Of a stretch of DNA of 64,000 nt, positions 54,884 through 62,552 are shown piece by piece (within the stretch, counting starts at the first letter, position 1; every line of letters begins with the position of its first letter). The DNA comes from Clostridium massiliamazoniense. Its GTDB lineage: Bacteria; Bacillota; Clostridia; Clostridiales; Clostridiaceae. A model generated the notes under the pieces. That model saw only the letters and a list, made by a program, of their open reading frames with translations, was not told the origin of the DNA and searched no databases. The stretch is from assembly GCF_001403635.1 (NCBI RefSeq), contig NZ_LN879467.1:310001-374000 (forward strand). Direction: 5' to 3'. The translations under genes were made by a program, and so were the position numbers.

Positions 54884-56254
54884 TTAATCTAATGTAAGTA
54901 AATCACCTTTTTTAATTTTTATCTCTTTAATATATGGATTTTTATAAAATGAATAAGCAAGCTGAATGCACATAAATACCCAAATAATAGGTTCACAAAT
55001 AATGACTCCAAAGTATTTAAGAGCTGGAATAAACATTATTACAAAAACTATCTTGCCAAAGAACTCAATGACACTAGAAACAAGAGGCAATAACTTTTCT
55101 CCCATTCCTTGAAGTGCATTTCTTAAATTTAATAGTATACCAAGAACAGCATAAAAAGGTGCATTGAATATTAAATATCTACTTCCATTGTAAATAAGTT
55201 CTCTTTCACTAGATCCTGATAATAGCTTCATTAACATAGAAGAACTAAATACTAATATTATAGTAATAACAATGCTCCACACCACTGACATTCCATTTGC
55301 AAAAAATACAGCTTTTCTTATTCTCTCACCTTGATTTGCCCCTTTATTTTGTGAAACAAAGGTTGAAAGACTCATGGATATTGCTCCTATTGGTATCATT
55401 GCAAAGCTTCCTATTTTACGTGCTGCTGTGTGTCCAGCTATAATTAAATGGCCAAAACCATTAATACTTGTCTGTAATATTACTGTCCCTGTAGAAACAA
55501 TTAAAAGCATAACTCCCATTGATAATCCTTGTCCCAATAAATCCTTATACAATTCCTTATCTAAAGTAAAATGTTCTTTTTTAGGAATTAAAATAGGACA
55601 CTTCATAATAATATAAATAATACATAAAACTCCTGAAATACCTTGTGATATAACTGTTGCAAAGGCTGCTCCCTTAATTCCCATATTAAATTGAGTTATA
55701 AACAATATATCTAATCCAATATTAATAATAGATGATATTATAAGAAACACTAAAGGCATAACACTATTTCCTATAGCTCTTAGAAATCCTGAACATAAAT
55801 TATATAAAAACATAACTCCAACAAACATAGATACTATAAAAACATAAGAATATGATTCCTCTATAATATTAGCTGGAGTATTTACAATTTCTAATAATGG
55901 ATATAAAAATAAAGCTGAAATCCCCATTATTCCAATTGTTATTCCTAATCCAATAACTAATGATCCTGCTACAGATTTTTTTACTAATCCCTCATCATCT
56001 GATCCGTATCCCCTTGATGTAACAATACTAAGACCATTTCCAACACCTAAAGCAAATCCAACTAACATTTCATATACAGCTGCACATGCTCCTATGGCTG
56101 CTAAAGATTTATCTCCTAAATAATTTCCTACAATCATTATATCTACTGTATTGTATAATTGCTGAAACAAACTAGATATGAAAATTGGAATTGCAAATAT
56201 AATAAGAGATTTTAATATTTTCCCCTTTAATAAGTCTACATTTGTGCTAAACAT
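54884..56254 (-). CDS. MATE family efflux transporter
   Basis: A 456-residue antiporter with twelve membrane helices in two halves. The start KGKILKSLIIFAIPIFISSL then FQQLYNTVDIMIVGNYLGDK (about residues 12-48) and its repeat in the second half (ALLGQGLSMGVMLLIVSTGT-like) are the MATE pattern. It exports cationic drugs or metabolites using Na+ or H+. AAGGGG precedes ATG. Single-gene unit; the regulator at 54083 is on the same strand downstream and separated by a terminator. Confidence 0.92.
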   Translation of the reverse strand: MFSTNVDLLKGKILKSLIIFAIPIFISSLFQQLYNTVDIMIVGNYLGDKSLAAIGACAAVYEMLVGFALGVGNGLSIVTSRGYGSDDEGLVKKSVAGSLVIGLGITIGIMGISALFLYPLLEIVNTPANIIEESYSYVFIVSMFVGVMFLYNLCSGFLRAIGNSVMPLVFLIISSIINIGLDILFITQFNMGIKGAAFATVISQGISGVLCIIYIIMKCPILIPKKEHFTLDKELYKDLLGQGLSMGVMLLIVSTGTVILQTSINGFGHLIIAGHTAARKIGSFAMIPIGAISMSLSTFVSQNKGANQGERIRKAVFFANGMSVVWSIVITIILVFSSSMLMKLLSGSSERELIYNGSRYLIFNAPFYAVLGILLNLRNALQGMGEKLLPLVSSVIEFFGKIVFVIMFIPALKYFGVIICEPIIWVFMCIQLAYSFYKNPYIKEIKIKKGDLLTLD

Positions 56255-56352
56255 TTAATTTTATCCCCTTCCCAATTGAAACATTTAAACAATCTATTAA
56301 AGTATATATTTATATGTTAATATTTACAAGCAAAATATAAAATTCCTATAAT

Positions 56353-56490
56353 ATAAACGTAGACTTAATTCAGGTGAAGTTTTGACTCCATCTTAGTGCA
56401 TAGTGGTGGTTATTTAAAAGGGTAAGGCTGTTTATCTTCTACTTATAGAACATAGGAATATTACATCCTCTAGCTATCAGATAAATTTTG
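56353..56490 (+). repeat. Dispersed intergenic repeat, copy J (full length)
   Basis: AAACGTAGACTTAATTCAGG, stem TTCAGGTGAAG/CTCCATCTTA, GGTTATTTAAAAGGGTAAGG, CTTCTACTTATAGAACATAG and tail TACATCCTCTAGCTATCAGA. It is the clearest full copy with copies B and G. Confidence 0.82.
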
Positions 56491-56501
56491 ATAATACAAA
56501 A

Positions 56502-56543
56502 GACTCCATATAGAATTACTTTTACACAATTCTATACAGAGCC
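56502..56543. terminator. Terminator of the LprI-like gene
   Basis: Arms GACTCCATATAGAATT and AATTCTATACAGAGCC, 3' of the gene on the minus strand. Confidence 0.82.
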
Positions 56544-56573
56544 TCATTATAATTTTTAAATAAAATTTCTATA

Positions 56574-57371
56574 TTACGTTAAATACTTCTTAGCTAAACT
56601 TATAGCCCTTTTATAAGTTGCTTCAGCCTGTGCATACTGAGTTCTAGTTTCTGCTGATAAGGGAGAAATAGCATCTTCCTTTATATTCTCTTTCTCTTTT
56701 ATCCATTGGTTTTGTTCTTTAGTTAAGGCTTTCATTTCATTTTCTGATAAAATAGTTTTCAATCCACTCCAAAGGTCATTTAAAGTTTTATCACTCATAG
56801 TATAAAACTGTTCAACAGTCTTTTCATCTCCACCACCTTCTTCTCCAGAAAATATTAATTGACCATAATGTCTAAAATGGCTTCCAAATTTAGAATACAT
56901 AGCACCTACATTTTTACAATACTTATCATAAACCTTTTCTATATCTGCCTTAGTAATCCCAGCCTTATATATGCTATTTTCTTCTTTATTTATATTAACA
57001 GTAGTATTACTTTCTGATTTATTATTATTTTGAGTTTCTGTTTTTTCATTAGTTGTGTTTCCACTATTAGTAGTTACACTTTCTTTTTTTGCATTATCTT
57101 TACTTATATTCTCATTTTTTGTATTACTTTCACCTGTGCTTTTTATATCTGTAGATTCACTTGTGATTTCATTATTTATATTATTTTCCTCAACTGTACT
57201 ATTTTCTTTATCATTTGCTACATCAGTTGTAGCTGGTGTTTCTTTTTTTGCACTATCACTGGCTGTTCTTTCAACAGCAGTCTTATTATATGTCTTAGTA
57301 ACCGTAACTCCTGCCCCTAATCCTAAAGTAGCTATCATAGCACCAATTAATGTTATATGTGTTTTTTTCAT
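56574..57371 (-). CDS. Exported LprI-like (DUF1311) protein
   Basis: A 265-residue protein with an N-terminal signal or anchor (THITLIGAMIATLGLGAGVT), a Ser/Thr/Asn/Lys-rich low-complexity spacer (about 35-130) and a C-terminal LprI/DUF1311 domain (about 145-262; LTKEQNQWIKEKENIKEDAI is its core). LprI-type domains have been linked to lysozyme inhibition in other bacteria; here that is only a family hint. The usual Cys residues of LprI are mostly absent. AAAGGGGG precedes ATG. Own terminator at 56502-56543. Confidence 0.78.
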   Translation of the reverse strand: MKKTHITLIGAMIATLGLGAGVTVTKTYNKTAVERTASDSAKKETPATTDVANDKENSTVEENNINNEITSESTDIKSTGESNTKNENISKDNAKKESVTTNSGNTTNEKTETQNNNKSESNTTVNINKEENSIYKAGITKADIEKVYDKYCKNVGAMYSKFGSHFRHYGQLIFSGEEGGGDEKTVEQFYTMSDKTLNDLWSGLKTILSENEMKALTKEQNQWIKEKENIKEDAISPLSAETRTQYAQAEATYKRAISLAKKYLT

Positions 57372-57524
57372 GTGTATTTCCCCCTTTATCTCTTTACAAG
57401 TTCCCTCTGTATTTCATTATATCTCCTTCCAATGTTAACTTTGCTAACTTCCCATAAATAAACTTTAAACTTTTATTAGTTCTACATCCTATCTCTTACT
57501 ATAACTATGGTTAGCTCTATTTTT

Positions 57525-57546
57525 CATATAAACTAAGACTTAATTT
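57525..57546 (+). repeat. Dispersed intergenic repeat, copy K (5' stub)
   Basis: TAAACTAAGACTTAATTTTA: only the first 16-18 bases of the head are present. Confidence 0.45.
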
Positions 57547-57564
57547 TATTATTTTTACTATAAA

Positions 57565-57623
57565 AAAGACCCCATGTTATTTTCAAAGTATATTAATACT
57601 TCTTCTTTAACATAGAGTCTTTT
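57565..57623. terminator. Terminator of the dienelactone-hydrolase-like gene
   Basis: Arms AAAGACCCCATGTTA and TAACATAGAGTCTTT, followed by TTATTTTTT. Confidence 0.8.
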
Positions 57624-57666
57624 TATTTTTTTAAGTTTCTTTTAAATTAGATTTTTTAATTTAATC

Positions 57667-58584
57667 TTAAAGATTTTCTTTGTAGAATACTTCTAATTTC
57701 TCAATAGCTTTTCCAACTGCATCTTCCTTATCATATAAATCGTAGTGACTTGCACCTTCAATTACAAATAAGTCTTTTTTCTTTGAAGCCGCTTTATTAT
57801 AAAGCTCATGTCCATCTCTATATGATCCAAAAGCTCCTTGTACATCACCAACAATAATTTGTAAAGGTTGAGTTAATAAAACATCTGCTAAGTGGAAAGC
57901 ATCAAAAGCCATCATTAATTCTATACTAGCAAAATTTAATTTATTTGGTGAGTTAGGACTTTGTCCTCTTGAAGTTGTGTAATAATCAACAGCTTCTACA
58001 ATATCTATATCATTAATACCAGCTTGTTCTCTTTCCTCTTGATTTCTAGGAATCCAGTTTACAATCATAGATTCAGCCCCACGAGCTTCAGCAGTACGTT
58101 GTTTTCCAATTGCTTCTAATGTTGAAATAGAATCTCCACTTTCACGTTGTACACGACCAATATTAGCACCAGCAACTGTACCAACAGCTTTTATTCTTTT
58201 TTCTGTCATAGCTGCATTTGCTGCATAACCACCACCTGCACAAACTCCTAATACACCTATACGATTTTCATCTACAAAATCAAGTGTTGTTAAGTAATCT
58301 ACTGCTGAACGAATATCTTCAACTCTTGCACTTGGATCTTCTATATATCTTGGTTCTCCTTCACTTTCTCCTTGATATGATGCATCAAATACAATAGTTA
58401 CATATCCTAATTCAGCAAGCTTTCCTGCATAGATACCTGCAGTTTGTTCTTTACAGCTACTTCCTGGATGAACACAAACAATTGCAGGGTTTTGTTTTTC
58501 TTCAGCATTTTCAGGAACATTTAAAATAGCTGCTACTTGTAAACCACGTGCATTAAATTTTATATTTTTTTTATTTATTTTCAT
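57667..58584 (-). CDS. Alpha/beta hydrolase, dienelactone-hydrolase-like
   Basis: About 305 residues from ATG 58584 (AAAAGGTGG upstream; the GTG at 58596 overlaps that site). CVHPGSSCKEQTAGIYAGKL gives the oxyanion region. The nucleophile elbow reads GVCAGGGYA, with Cys in place of Ser as in dienelactone hydrolases. The catalytic His is in IEGASHYDLYDKED. Substrate unknown. It is divergent from a TetR gene of the same subfamily as those at 41738 and 47000, which probably controls it. Confidence 0.86.
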   Translation of the reverse strand: MKINKKNIKFNARGLQVAAILNVPENAEEKQNPAIVCVHPGSSCKEQTAGIYAGKLAELGYVTIVFDASYQGESEGEPRYIEDPSARVEDIRSAVDYLTTLDFVDENRIGVLGVCAGGGYAANAAMTEKRIKAVGTVAGANIGRVQRESGDSISTLEAIGKQRTAEARGAESMIVNWIPRNQEEREQAGINDIDIVEAVDYYTTSRGQSPNSPNKLNFASIELMMAFDAFHLADVLLTQPLQIIVGDVQGAFGSYRDGHELYNKAASKKKDLFVIEGASHYDLYDKEDAVGKAIEKLEVFYKENL

Positions 58585-58824
58585 ATTTATTACCACCTTT
58601 TAAAATTTTTTTATATACTTGCGAGTTTTAATTCCCTCGTGTATATTTATATTAAAACATAAAAGGAATTACTTCAATTACCACATCTACACTATCGTGA
58701 ATTAATACACATTTTTTTAAATTTGTATATTAAATCTTTGTATATGTTAGTTTATTTGATGATAATTCTAATATTATTGATTTATTTAAGATGTTTTTTA
58801 GTTTAATCAAAAAGGAGTTTTTAT

Positions 58825-59379
58825 ATGAATACTAAAATAGATAGGAGAATCTTAAAATCACAAAAAGTAATTCAATCAGCTTTTCTAACAATGCTAATTA
58901 AAGATGGCTTTGATGAAATTACTGTAAAAAAAATCACTGAAGAGGCTGATATAAGTAGAAAAACATTTTACTTACACTATTTAGATAAATACGATTTATT
59001 AGATACCTTAGTTAATAAAAAATTAGAAGAACTAGAAGAAATATGTGAAAGCAAAAAAGAAAAAGGTTATGTAGAAGGGACTATTATTTGGTTTAAGTAC
59101 TTTGAAGAAAACAAAGCTTTCTTTTCAGCCTTATTCTCAAGCAAAAGTACTGTATCTTTTAGACAACGTCTTTTAGATTTTATGATGGATCAAATTAATC
59201 AAAAAATAGCTGTAGTAAAACCTAAAAGAGATTCAGAAATACTTCCAAGATTTTTAGGTATGGCTGTTTTAGGTATTGTAGAATCTTTTGTACTTAATGA
59301 ACTAAATTCTAGTGCAGAAGAAATAGCAACAGAAGTAGGGGAGTTACTAATACTTAACCTTGCTCCAGCTTCAAATTAA
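58825..59379 (+). CDS. TetR/AcrR family regulator of the divergent hydrolase
   Basis: A 184-residue protein with helix-turn-helix ITVKKITEEADISRKTFYLH then YLDKYDLLDTL (about residues 32-62). Shorter ligand domain than its paralogues, with WFKYFEENKAFFSALFSSKS and AVLGIVESFVLNELNSSAEE. AAAGGAG precedes ATG. Intergenic 58597-58824 contains an imperfect inverted repeat, ATATACTTGCGAG and CCCTCGTGTATAT (about 58615-58648), as operator candidate. Terminator at 59398-59438. Confidence 0.87.
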   Translation: MNTKIDRRILKSQKVIQSAFLTMLIKDGFDEITVKKITEEADISRKTFYLHYLDKYDLLDTLVNKKLEELEEICESKKEKGYVEGTIIWFKYFEENKAFFSALFSSKSTVSFRQRLLDFMMDQINQKIAVVKPKRDSEILPRFLGMAVLGIVESFVLNELNSSAEEIATEVGELLILNLAPASN

Positions 59380-59397
59380 TTCAATATAATACAATAA

Positions 59398-59438
59398 AAC
59401 TATCTCAAGAAAAAAACTTTTATTTCCTTGAGATAGTT
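59398..59438. terminator. Bidirectional terminator
   Basis: Perfect arms AACTATCTCAAG and CTTGAGATAGTT between converging genes. Its stem resembles that at 36879-36918. Confidence 0.9.
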
Positions 59439-59478
59439 CTTACTTTTACTATATTTTTATTGTGCTTATATAGTTTCT

Positions 59479-60417
59479 TTATTGTTTAGGGGCTACTACA
59501 AATCTACCTTCATAATGTCCATATATAGCTCCATTCTTTGTATTTACAAAATAGCAAACAGCACTTTGAGTTGGCTCTGTAATAGATACTCCATAATATT
59601 TACTATCTGTCCCCTCATCATAATATCTTTCAGATATACCACTTACAATTTGGTCATCCCTTAAAATACCATCTAAATTTTTATTAACATAATCAAAAAA
59701 CTCTTTCTGTTTATCATCTAAACAAGGCTTTGATTCATCCTTGTTTTCTATGGCATTAATCATACTTCTTTCTTCAAAATATGATGCTGCTTTAAGTTCT
59801 CCATTAACTTCTTTAAACTCAACTGTCTTTATATTTTTATCAATTACAGGATAGCCATAAAGAAAACTAACATTAAATCTCACCTTTAAACTATTATTTC
59901 CTGTAACTTCACGTGATTTAACACTATGAAACTCGTAAGGCATATGATCTTCATAATACCAATTTTTCAAATAAGTTTTCCCATCTTTATCTATGTACTC
60001 TTCTTCATATACTCCAGGAGCGTAATATTTATTTATAAGCTCTTGTCTCTTTTTTATACTTTCTTTTCCTCTTACAAGCTCATTATAACATGCCTCTTTA
60101 TCATCAAAATATTCTAACTTTCCACGGTCACACTCTATTCCACTTTTAAGTACTTCTGTTCCTTCATTTAAAAAGTTCACCAAAAATTCATCTGAATATT
60201 TACTAAAATCTACTTTTTCTTCTTTATTTTCTACATTATTTTTAAGATTCTCTACCTGTTCTTTATCCTTATTTTCTTGTCCATCTTGGCTTTCAACCTT
60301 TCCTACTGACTCTATCTTTTTAGATACAGTTTTTTCATTTCCACAAGATACGAATAAAGTACTCATACCAATCAAAGTAGCTGTACATATTAACACTAAC
60401 TTTTTACTTTTCATCAT
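59479..60417 (-). CDS. Lipoprotein of unknown function
   Basis: A 312-residue protein with a lipoprotein signal peptide: SKKLVLICTATLIGMSTLFV then SCG, Cys near residue 26. A Glu/Lys/Asn-rich linker (about 30-75) leads to a globular domain (about 80-310) containing KDGKTYLKNWYYEDHMPYEF and YYDEGTDSKYYGVSITEPTQ. Family not recognised. AAGAGGTGG precedes a double ATG, so either start is possible. Anchored on the outer face of the membrane. Confidence 0.78.
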   Translation of the reverse strand: MMKSKKLVLICTATLIGMSTLFVSCGNEKTVSKKIESVGKVESQDGQENKDKEQVENLKNNVENKEEKVDFSKYSDEFLVNFLNEGTEVLKSGIECDRGKLEYFDDKEACYNELVRGKESIKKRQELINKYYAPGVYEEEYIDKDGKTYLKNWYYEDHMPYEFHSVKSREVTGNNSLKVRFNVSFLYGYPVIDKNIKTVEFKEVNGELKAASYFEERSMINAIENKDESKPCLDDKQKEFFDYVNKNLDGILRDDQIVSGISERYYDEGTDSKYYGVSITEPTQSAVCYFVNTKNGAIYGHYEGRFVVAPKQ

Positions 60418-60512
60418 CCACCTCTTAAATTTATTATACTCAGGTAAAATTATACATAAAAGATATTGACTTATTATGAATTTGGAATTAAATTTCAGCT
60501 ATAAAAAAAAGA

Positions 60513-60540
60513 AAATGTATCTTGCAATTTTGATACATTT
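60513..60540. terminator. Hairpin upstream of repeat L
   Basis: Perfect arms AAATGTATC and GATACATTT. It is a terminator for the Old Yellow Enzyme transcript on the minus strand. Confidence 0.7.
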
Positions 60541-60549
60541 CCTCTAAAT

Positions 60550-60620
60550 ATAAACCTAGACTTAATTCAGGTGGAGTTTTGACTCCATCTGAATGCTTAG
60601 TCAAAGTTATCTCATAGCTT
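60550..60620 (+). repeat. Dispersed intergenic repeat, copy L (head and middle)
   Basis: AAACCTAGACTTAATTCAGG, stem TTCAGGTGGAG/CTCCATCTGAA, then TGCTTAGTCAAAGTTATCTC. Nearly the same as copy A in the opposite orientation. Confidence 0.8.
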
Positions 60621-60632
60621 TTCACTCTATAA

Positions 60633-61661
60633 TTATATTCCTCTTTCGTAAGCTGAAGGTAAGTAATCTAATTTTATATTTCTTTTCTTAGCTTCATTTA
60701 AAACCCAATAAGGATCTCTTAATAAAACTCTTCCTAAGAATATTAAATCTGCTCTATTATTTTCTATTATTTCAGTGCCTTGATCTCCTGTTGTAATTAA
60801 TCCTCCTGCTATAACTGGAATATTACAATTTTCTTTTATATATTCAGCTTCTGGAACTTGATATCCAGGATAAGCATTTATAATGACATCTGAAACAACT
60901 GCTCCAGTACTTACATTAACTAAATCTATACCTTCTTTTTTAACTATATCTATTATTTTAGCCATTTCTACCTTAGTATTTCCACCTTCTACGTAATCCT
61001 TTGCTGAAACCCTAAGTGCAAGTGCTTTATCCTCCGGCCAAACTTTTTTAACTTCTTTTATTACTTCAACAATAAACCTAGTTCTATTTTCAAGACTTCC
61101 ACCATACTCATCTTCCCTTTTATTAGATAAAGGTGATAAGAACTCTGAAAGTAAATATCCATGTGCACCATGGATTTCTATAAAATCAAAACCAGCTTCT
61201 AAAGCTCTTCTTGCCCCTTCTCTAAATGCTACTTTAACTTCTTCCATTTCATTCTTAGTCATTTCTACAGGTTCTTTATATTCATCACTAAAAGCTATAG
61301 CTGATGGTCCTATTATAGTTTCATTTTCTATAGAACATTTTCTTCCAGCATGCCCTAATTGGATACCTACATATGCTCCATACTTTTTAATACCTTCTAC
61401 TACCTTTTTTAATCCTTCAATATGCTTTTCATCCCAAATTCCTAAATCTTTATCAGTAATTCTTCCTCTTGGTTCAACAGCAGTCGCTTCAAGAATTATA
61501 GCAGAAACACCACCTATAACTCTATTCATATAATGAACATAATGAAAATCATTAACCATTCCATCATTTTCAGCCATATACATACACATAGGCGCCATAA
61601 TTACTCTATTTTTTAAATTTAAGTTTTTTAAAGAAAACTCCTTGAAAATACCTTTTGTCAT
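60633..61661 (-). CDS. Old Yellow Enzyme family NAD(P)H:flavin oxidoreductase (NamA/YqjM-like)
   Basis: A 342-residue FMN-dependent TIM-barrel enzyme reducing activated C=C bonds or nitro compounds. NRVIMAPMCMYMAENDGMVN carries the Cys typical of the YqjM-like class. Further landmarks are HYVHYMNRVIGGVSAIILEA, the substrate His pair in FIEIHGAHGYLLSEFLSPLS then NKREDEYGGSLENR, and the FMN-phosphate loop DLIFLGRVLLRDPYWVL. Length equals the usual 338-345. AAAAGGAG precedes ATG. An inverted repeat (61680-61721) covers the likely promoter. Confidence 0.92.
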   Translation of the reverse strand: MTKGIFKEFSLKNLNLKNRVIMAPMCMYMAENDGMVNDFHYVHYMNRVIGGVSAIILEATAVEPRGRITDKDLGIWDEKHIEGLKKVVEGIKKYGAYVGIQLGHAGRKCSIENETIIGPSAIAFSDEYKEPVEMTKNEMEEVKVAFREGARRALEAGFDFIEIHGAHGYLLSEFLSPLSNKREDEYGGSLENRTRFIVEVIKEVKKVWPEDKALALRVSAKDYVEGGNTKVEMAKIIDIVKKEGIDLVNVSTGAVVSDVIINAYPGYQVPEAEYIKENCNIPVIAGGLITTGDQGTEIIENNRADLIFLGRVLLRDPYWVLNEAKKRNIKLDYLPSAYERGI

Positions 61662-61679
61662 AAGTTAATCACTCCTTTT

Positions 61680-61721
61680 AAGTGTAAATAATCCAAACAC
61701 TTGAATTTTACTTTTACACTT
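61680..61721 (-). promoter_or_regulatory. Inverted repeat upstream of the Old Yellow Enzyme gene
   Basis: AAGTGTAAA (61680-61688) and TTTACACTT (61713-61721) are exact complements, with a third half-site ACACTT (61697-61702) between. It lies 19-60 bp upstream of the start, so it could be an operator for an unlinked regulator. Confidence 0.45.
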
Positions 61722-61766
61722 AATATTATATCATTTCTCCTTTCTTTATTTAATATTTATTATTAT

Positions 61767-62276
61767 TTAATTATGATTATACTTTGCTCTATCTATTATT
61801 AGCTGTTCAACTTGCTCTTTAGATTTATTAAGAGAAATTGAAAATTCACCAAGTAAAAGCTCCTTTGCCGCTTTTAAATATCTATTATCCATACTTGAAA
61901 GTTTCTTTCCATCTTCTAATTGTTTTTCTTTTATTAAATGTAAGCCCCTACACACTTTCATTAATTCTTTGCAATCATGTGTATGTATAGCAGCTTTACA
62001 CTCTTCCTCCCTACTTCTATTATCATCAAAGAATGTACTTTCTATTATATTAATATGATCTATTAATTCATTTGTTTCTTGCTCTGATATTACCTTTCTC
62101 ATCATAATTTTATGATTATCAATTGGTGTATATATAATACTTTTTCCTTCATATATCTGCTTTAATTTATAATATTGCTTTTCTTTATCTCCACTTTTTA
62201 ATGGCGAAGGACATATATCTACTATTTTACATACTCCACTTCCTCCATAAATTATATAATCATCTACCTTAAACAT
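61767..62276 (-). CDS. CarD/CdnL family transcription factor
   Basis: About 169 residues. The N-terminal RNA-polymerase-interacting domain reads FKVDDYIIYGGSGVCKIVDI, then QYYKLKQIYEGKSIIYTPID (residues 1-55). The C-terminal helical domain includes CKELMKVCRGLHLIKEKQLE and SSMDNRYLKAAKELLLGEFS. Such proteins bind RNA polymerase beta and stabilise or modulate open complexes. AAGGGAAG is 8 nt from ATG 62276; the GTG at 62285 is too close. A cre-like site lies 49 bp upstream. Confidence 0.87.
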   Translation of the reverse strand: MFKVDDYIIYGGSGVCKIVDICPSPLKSGDKEKQYYKLKQIYEGKSIIYTPIDNHKIMMRKVISEQETNELIDHINIIESTFFDDNRSREEECKAAIHTHDCKELMKVCRGLHLIKEKQLEDGKKLSSMDNRYLKAAKELLLGEFSISLNKSKEQVEQLIIDRAKYNHN

Positions 62277-62324
62277 AATTTGCACTTCCCTTACATAGAT
62301 TTTAAAAATTAATATTTACAATTT

Positions 62325-62338
62325 TGATAACGTTTACA
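62325..62338 (-). promoter_or_regulatory. cre-like (CcpA) site upstream of the CarD gene
   Basis: On the minus strand ATGTAAACGTTATCAA fits the cre consensus (WTGNAANCGNWNNCW) at every fixed position. It lies 49 bp before the ATG, suggesting carbon catabolite control. Confidence 0.65.
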
Positions 62339-62393
62339 TACATTGTTCTAAAAAATTTAAATATTACTTTTATTTATTTTTTAATAAAAAAAT

Positions 62394-62435
62394 GTGTAGC
62401 TTTGACAACTGGATTTACGTTATCAAAAACTACAC
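62394..62435 (-). terminator. Terminator between the helicase and CarD genes
   Basis: On the minus strand GTGTAGTTTTTGA pairs with TCAAAGCTACAC, followed by ATTTTTTTATT. It isolates the CarD gene from the upstream helicase gene. Confidence 0.82.
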
Positions 62436-62497
62436 GGCTTACATCTATTATACACCCATTAGCAGAAAATTTGCAAATTCATTTACAAAAATACTTT

Positions 62498-62552
62498 TAT
62501 CTCATGACTAGTGTCTGTAATACTAAAGTCTCCATAAGCTATAGATAAACTA
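62498..62552 (-). repeat. Dispersed intergenic repeat, copy M (tail)
   Basis: On the minus strand: CTATAGCTTATGGAGACTTT, AGTATTACAGACACTAGTCA, TGAGATAAA, a tail-only copy directly after the helicase stop codon. Confidence 0.6.

Noticed and set aside
57030-57438. Two overlapping + strand frames rich in Phe, Cys, Ile and Ser
   Set aside because: They are the complement of the low-complexity Ser/Thr/Asn/Lys spacer of the LprI-like protein.
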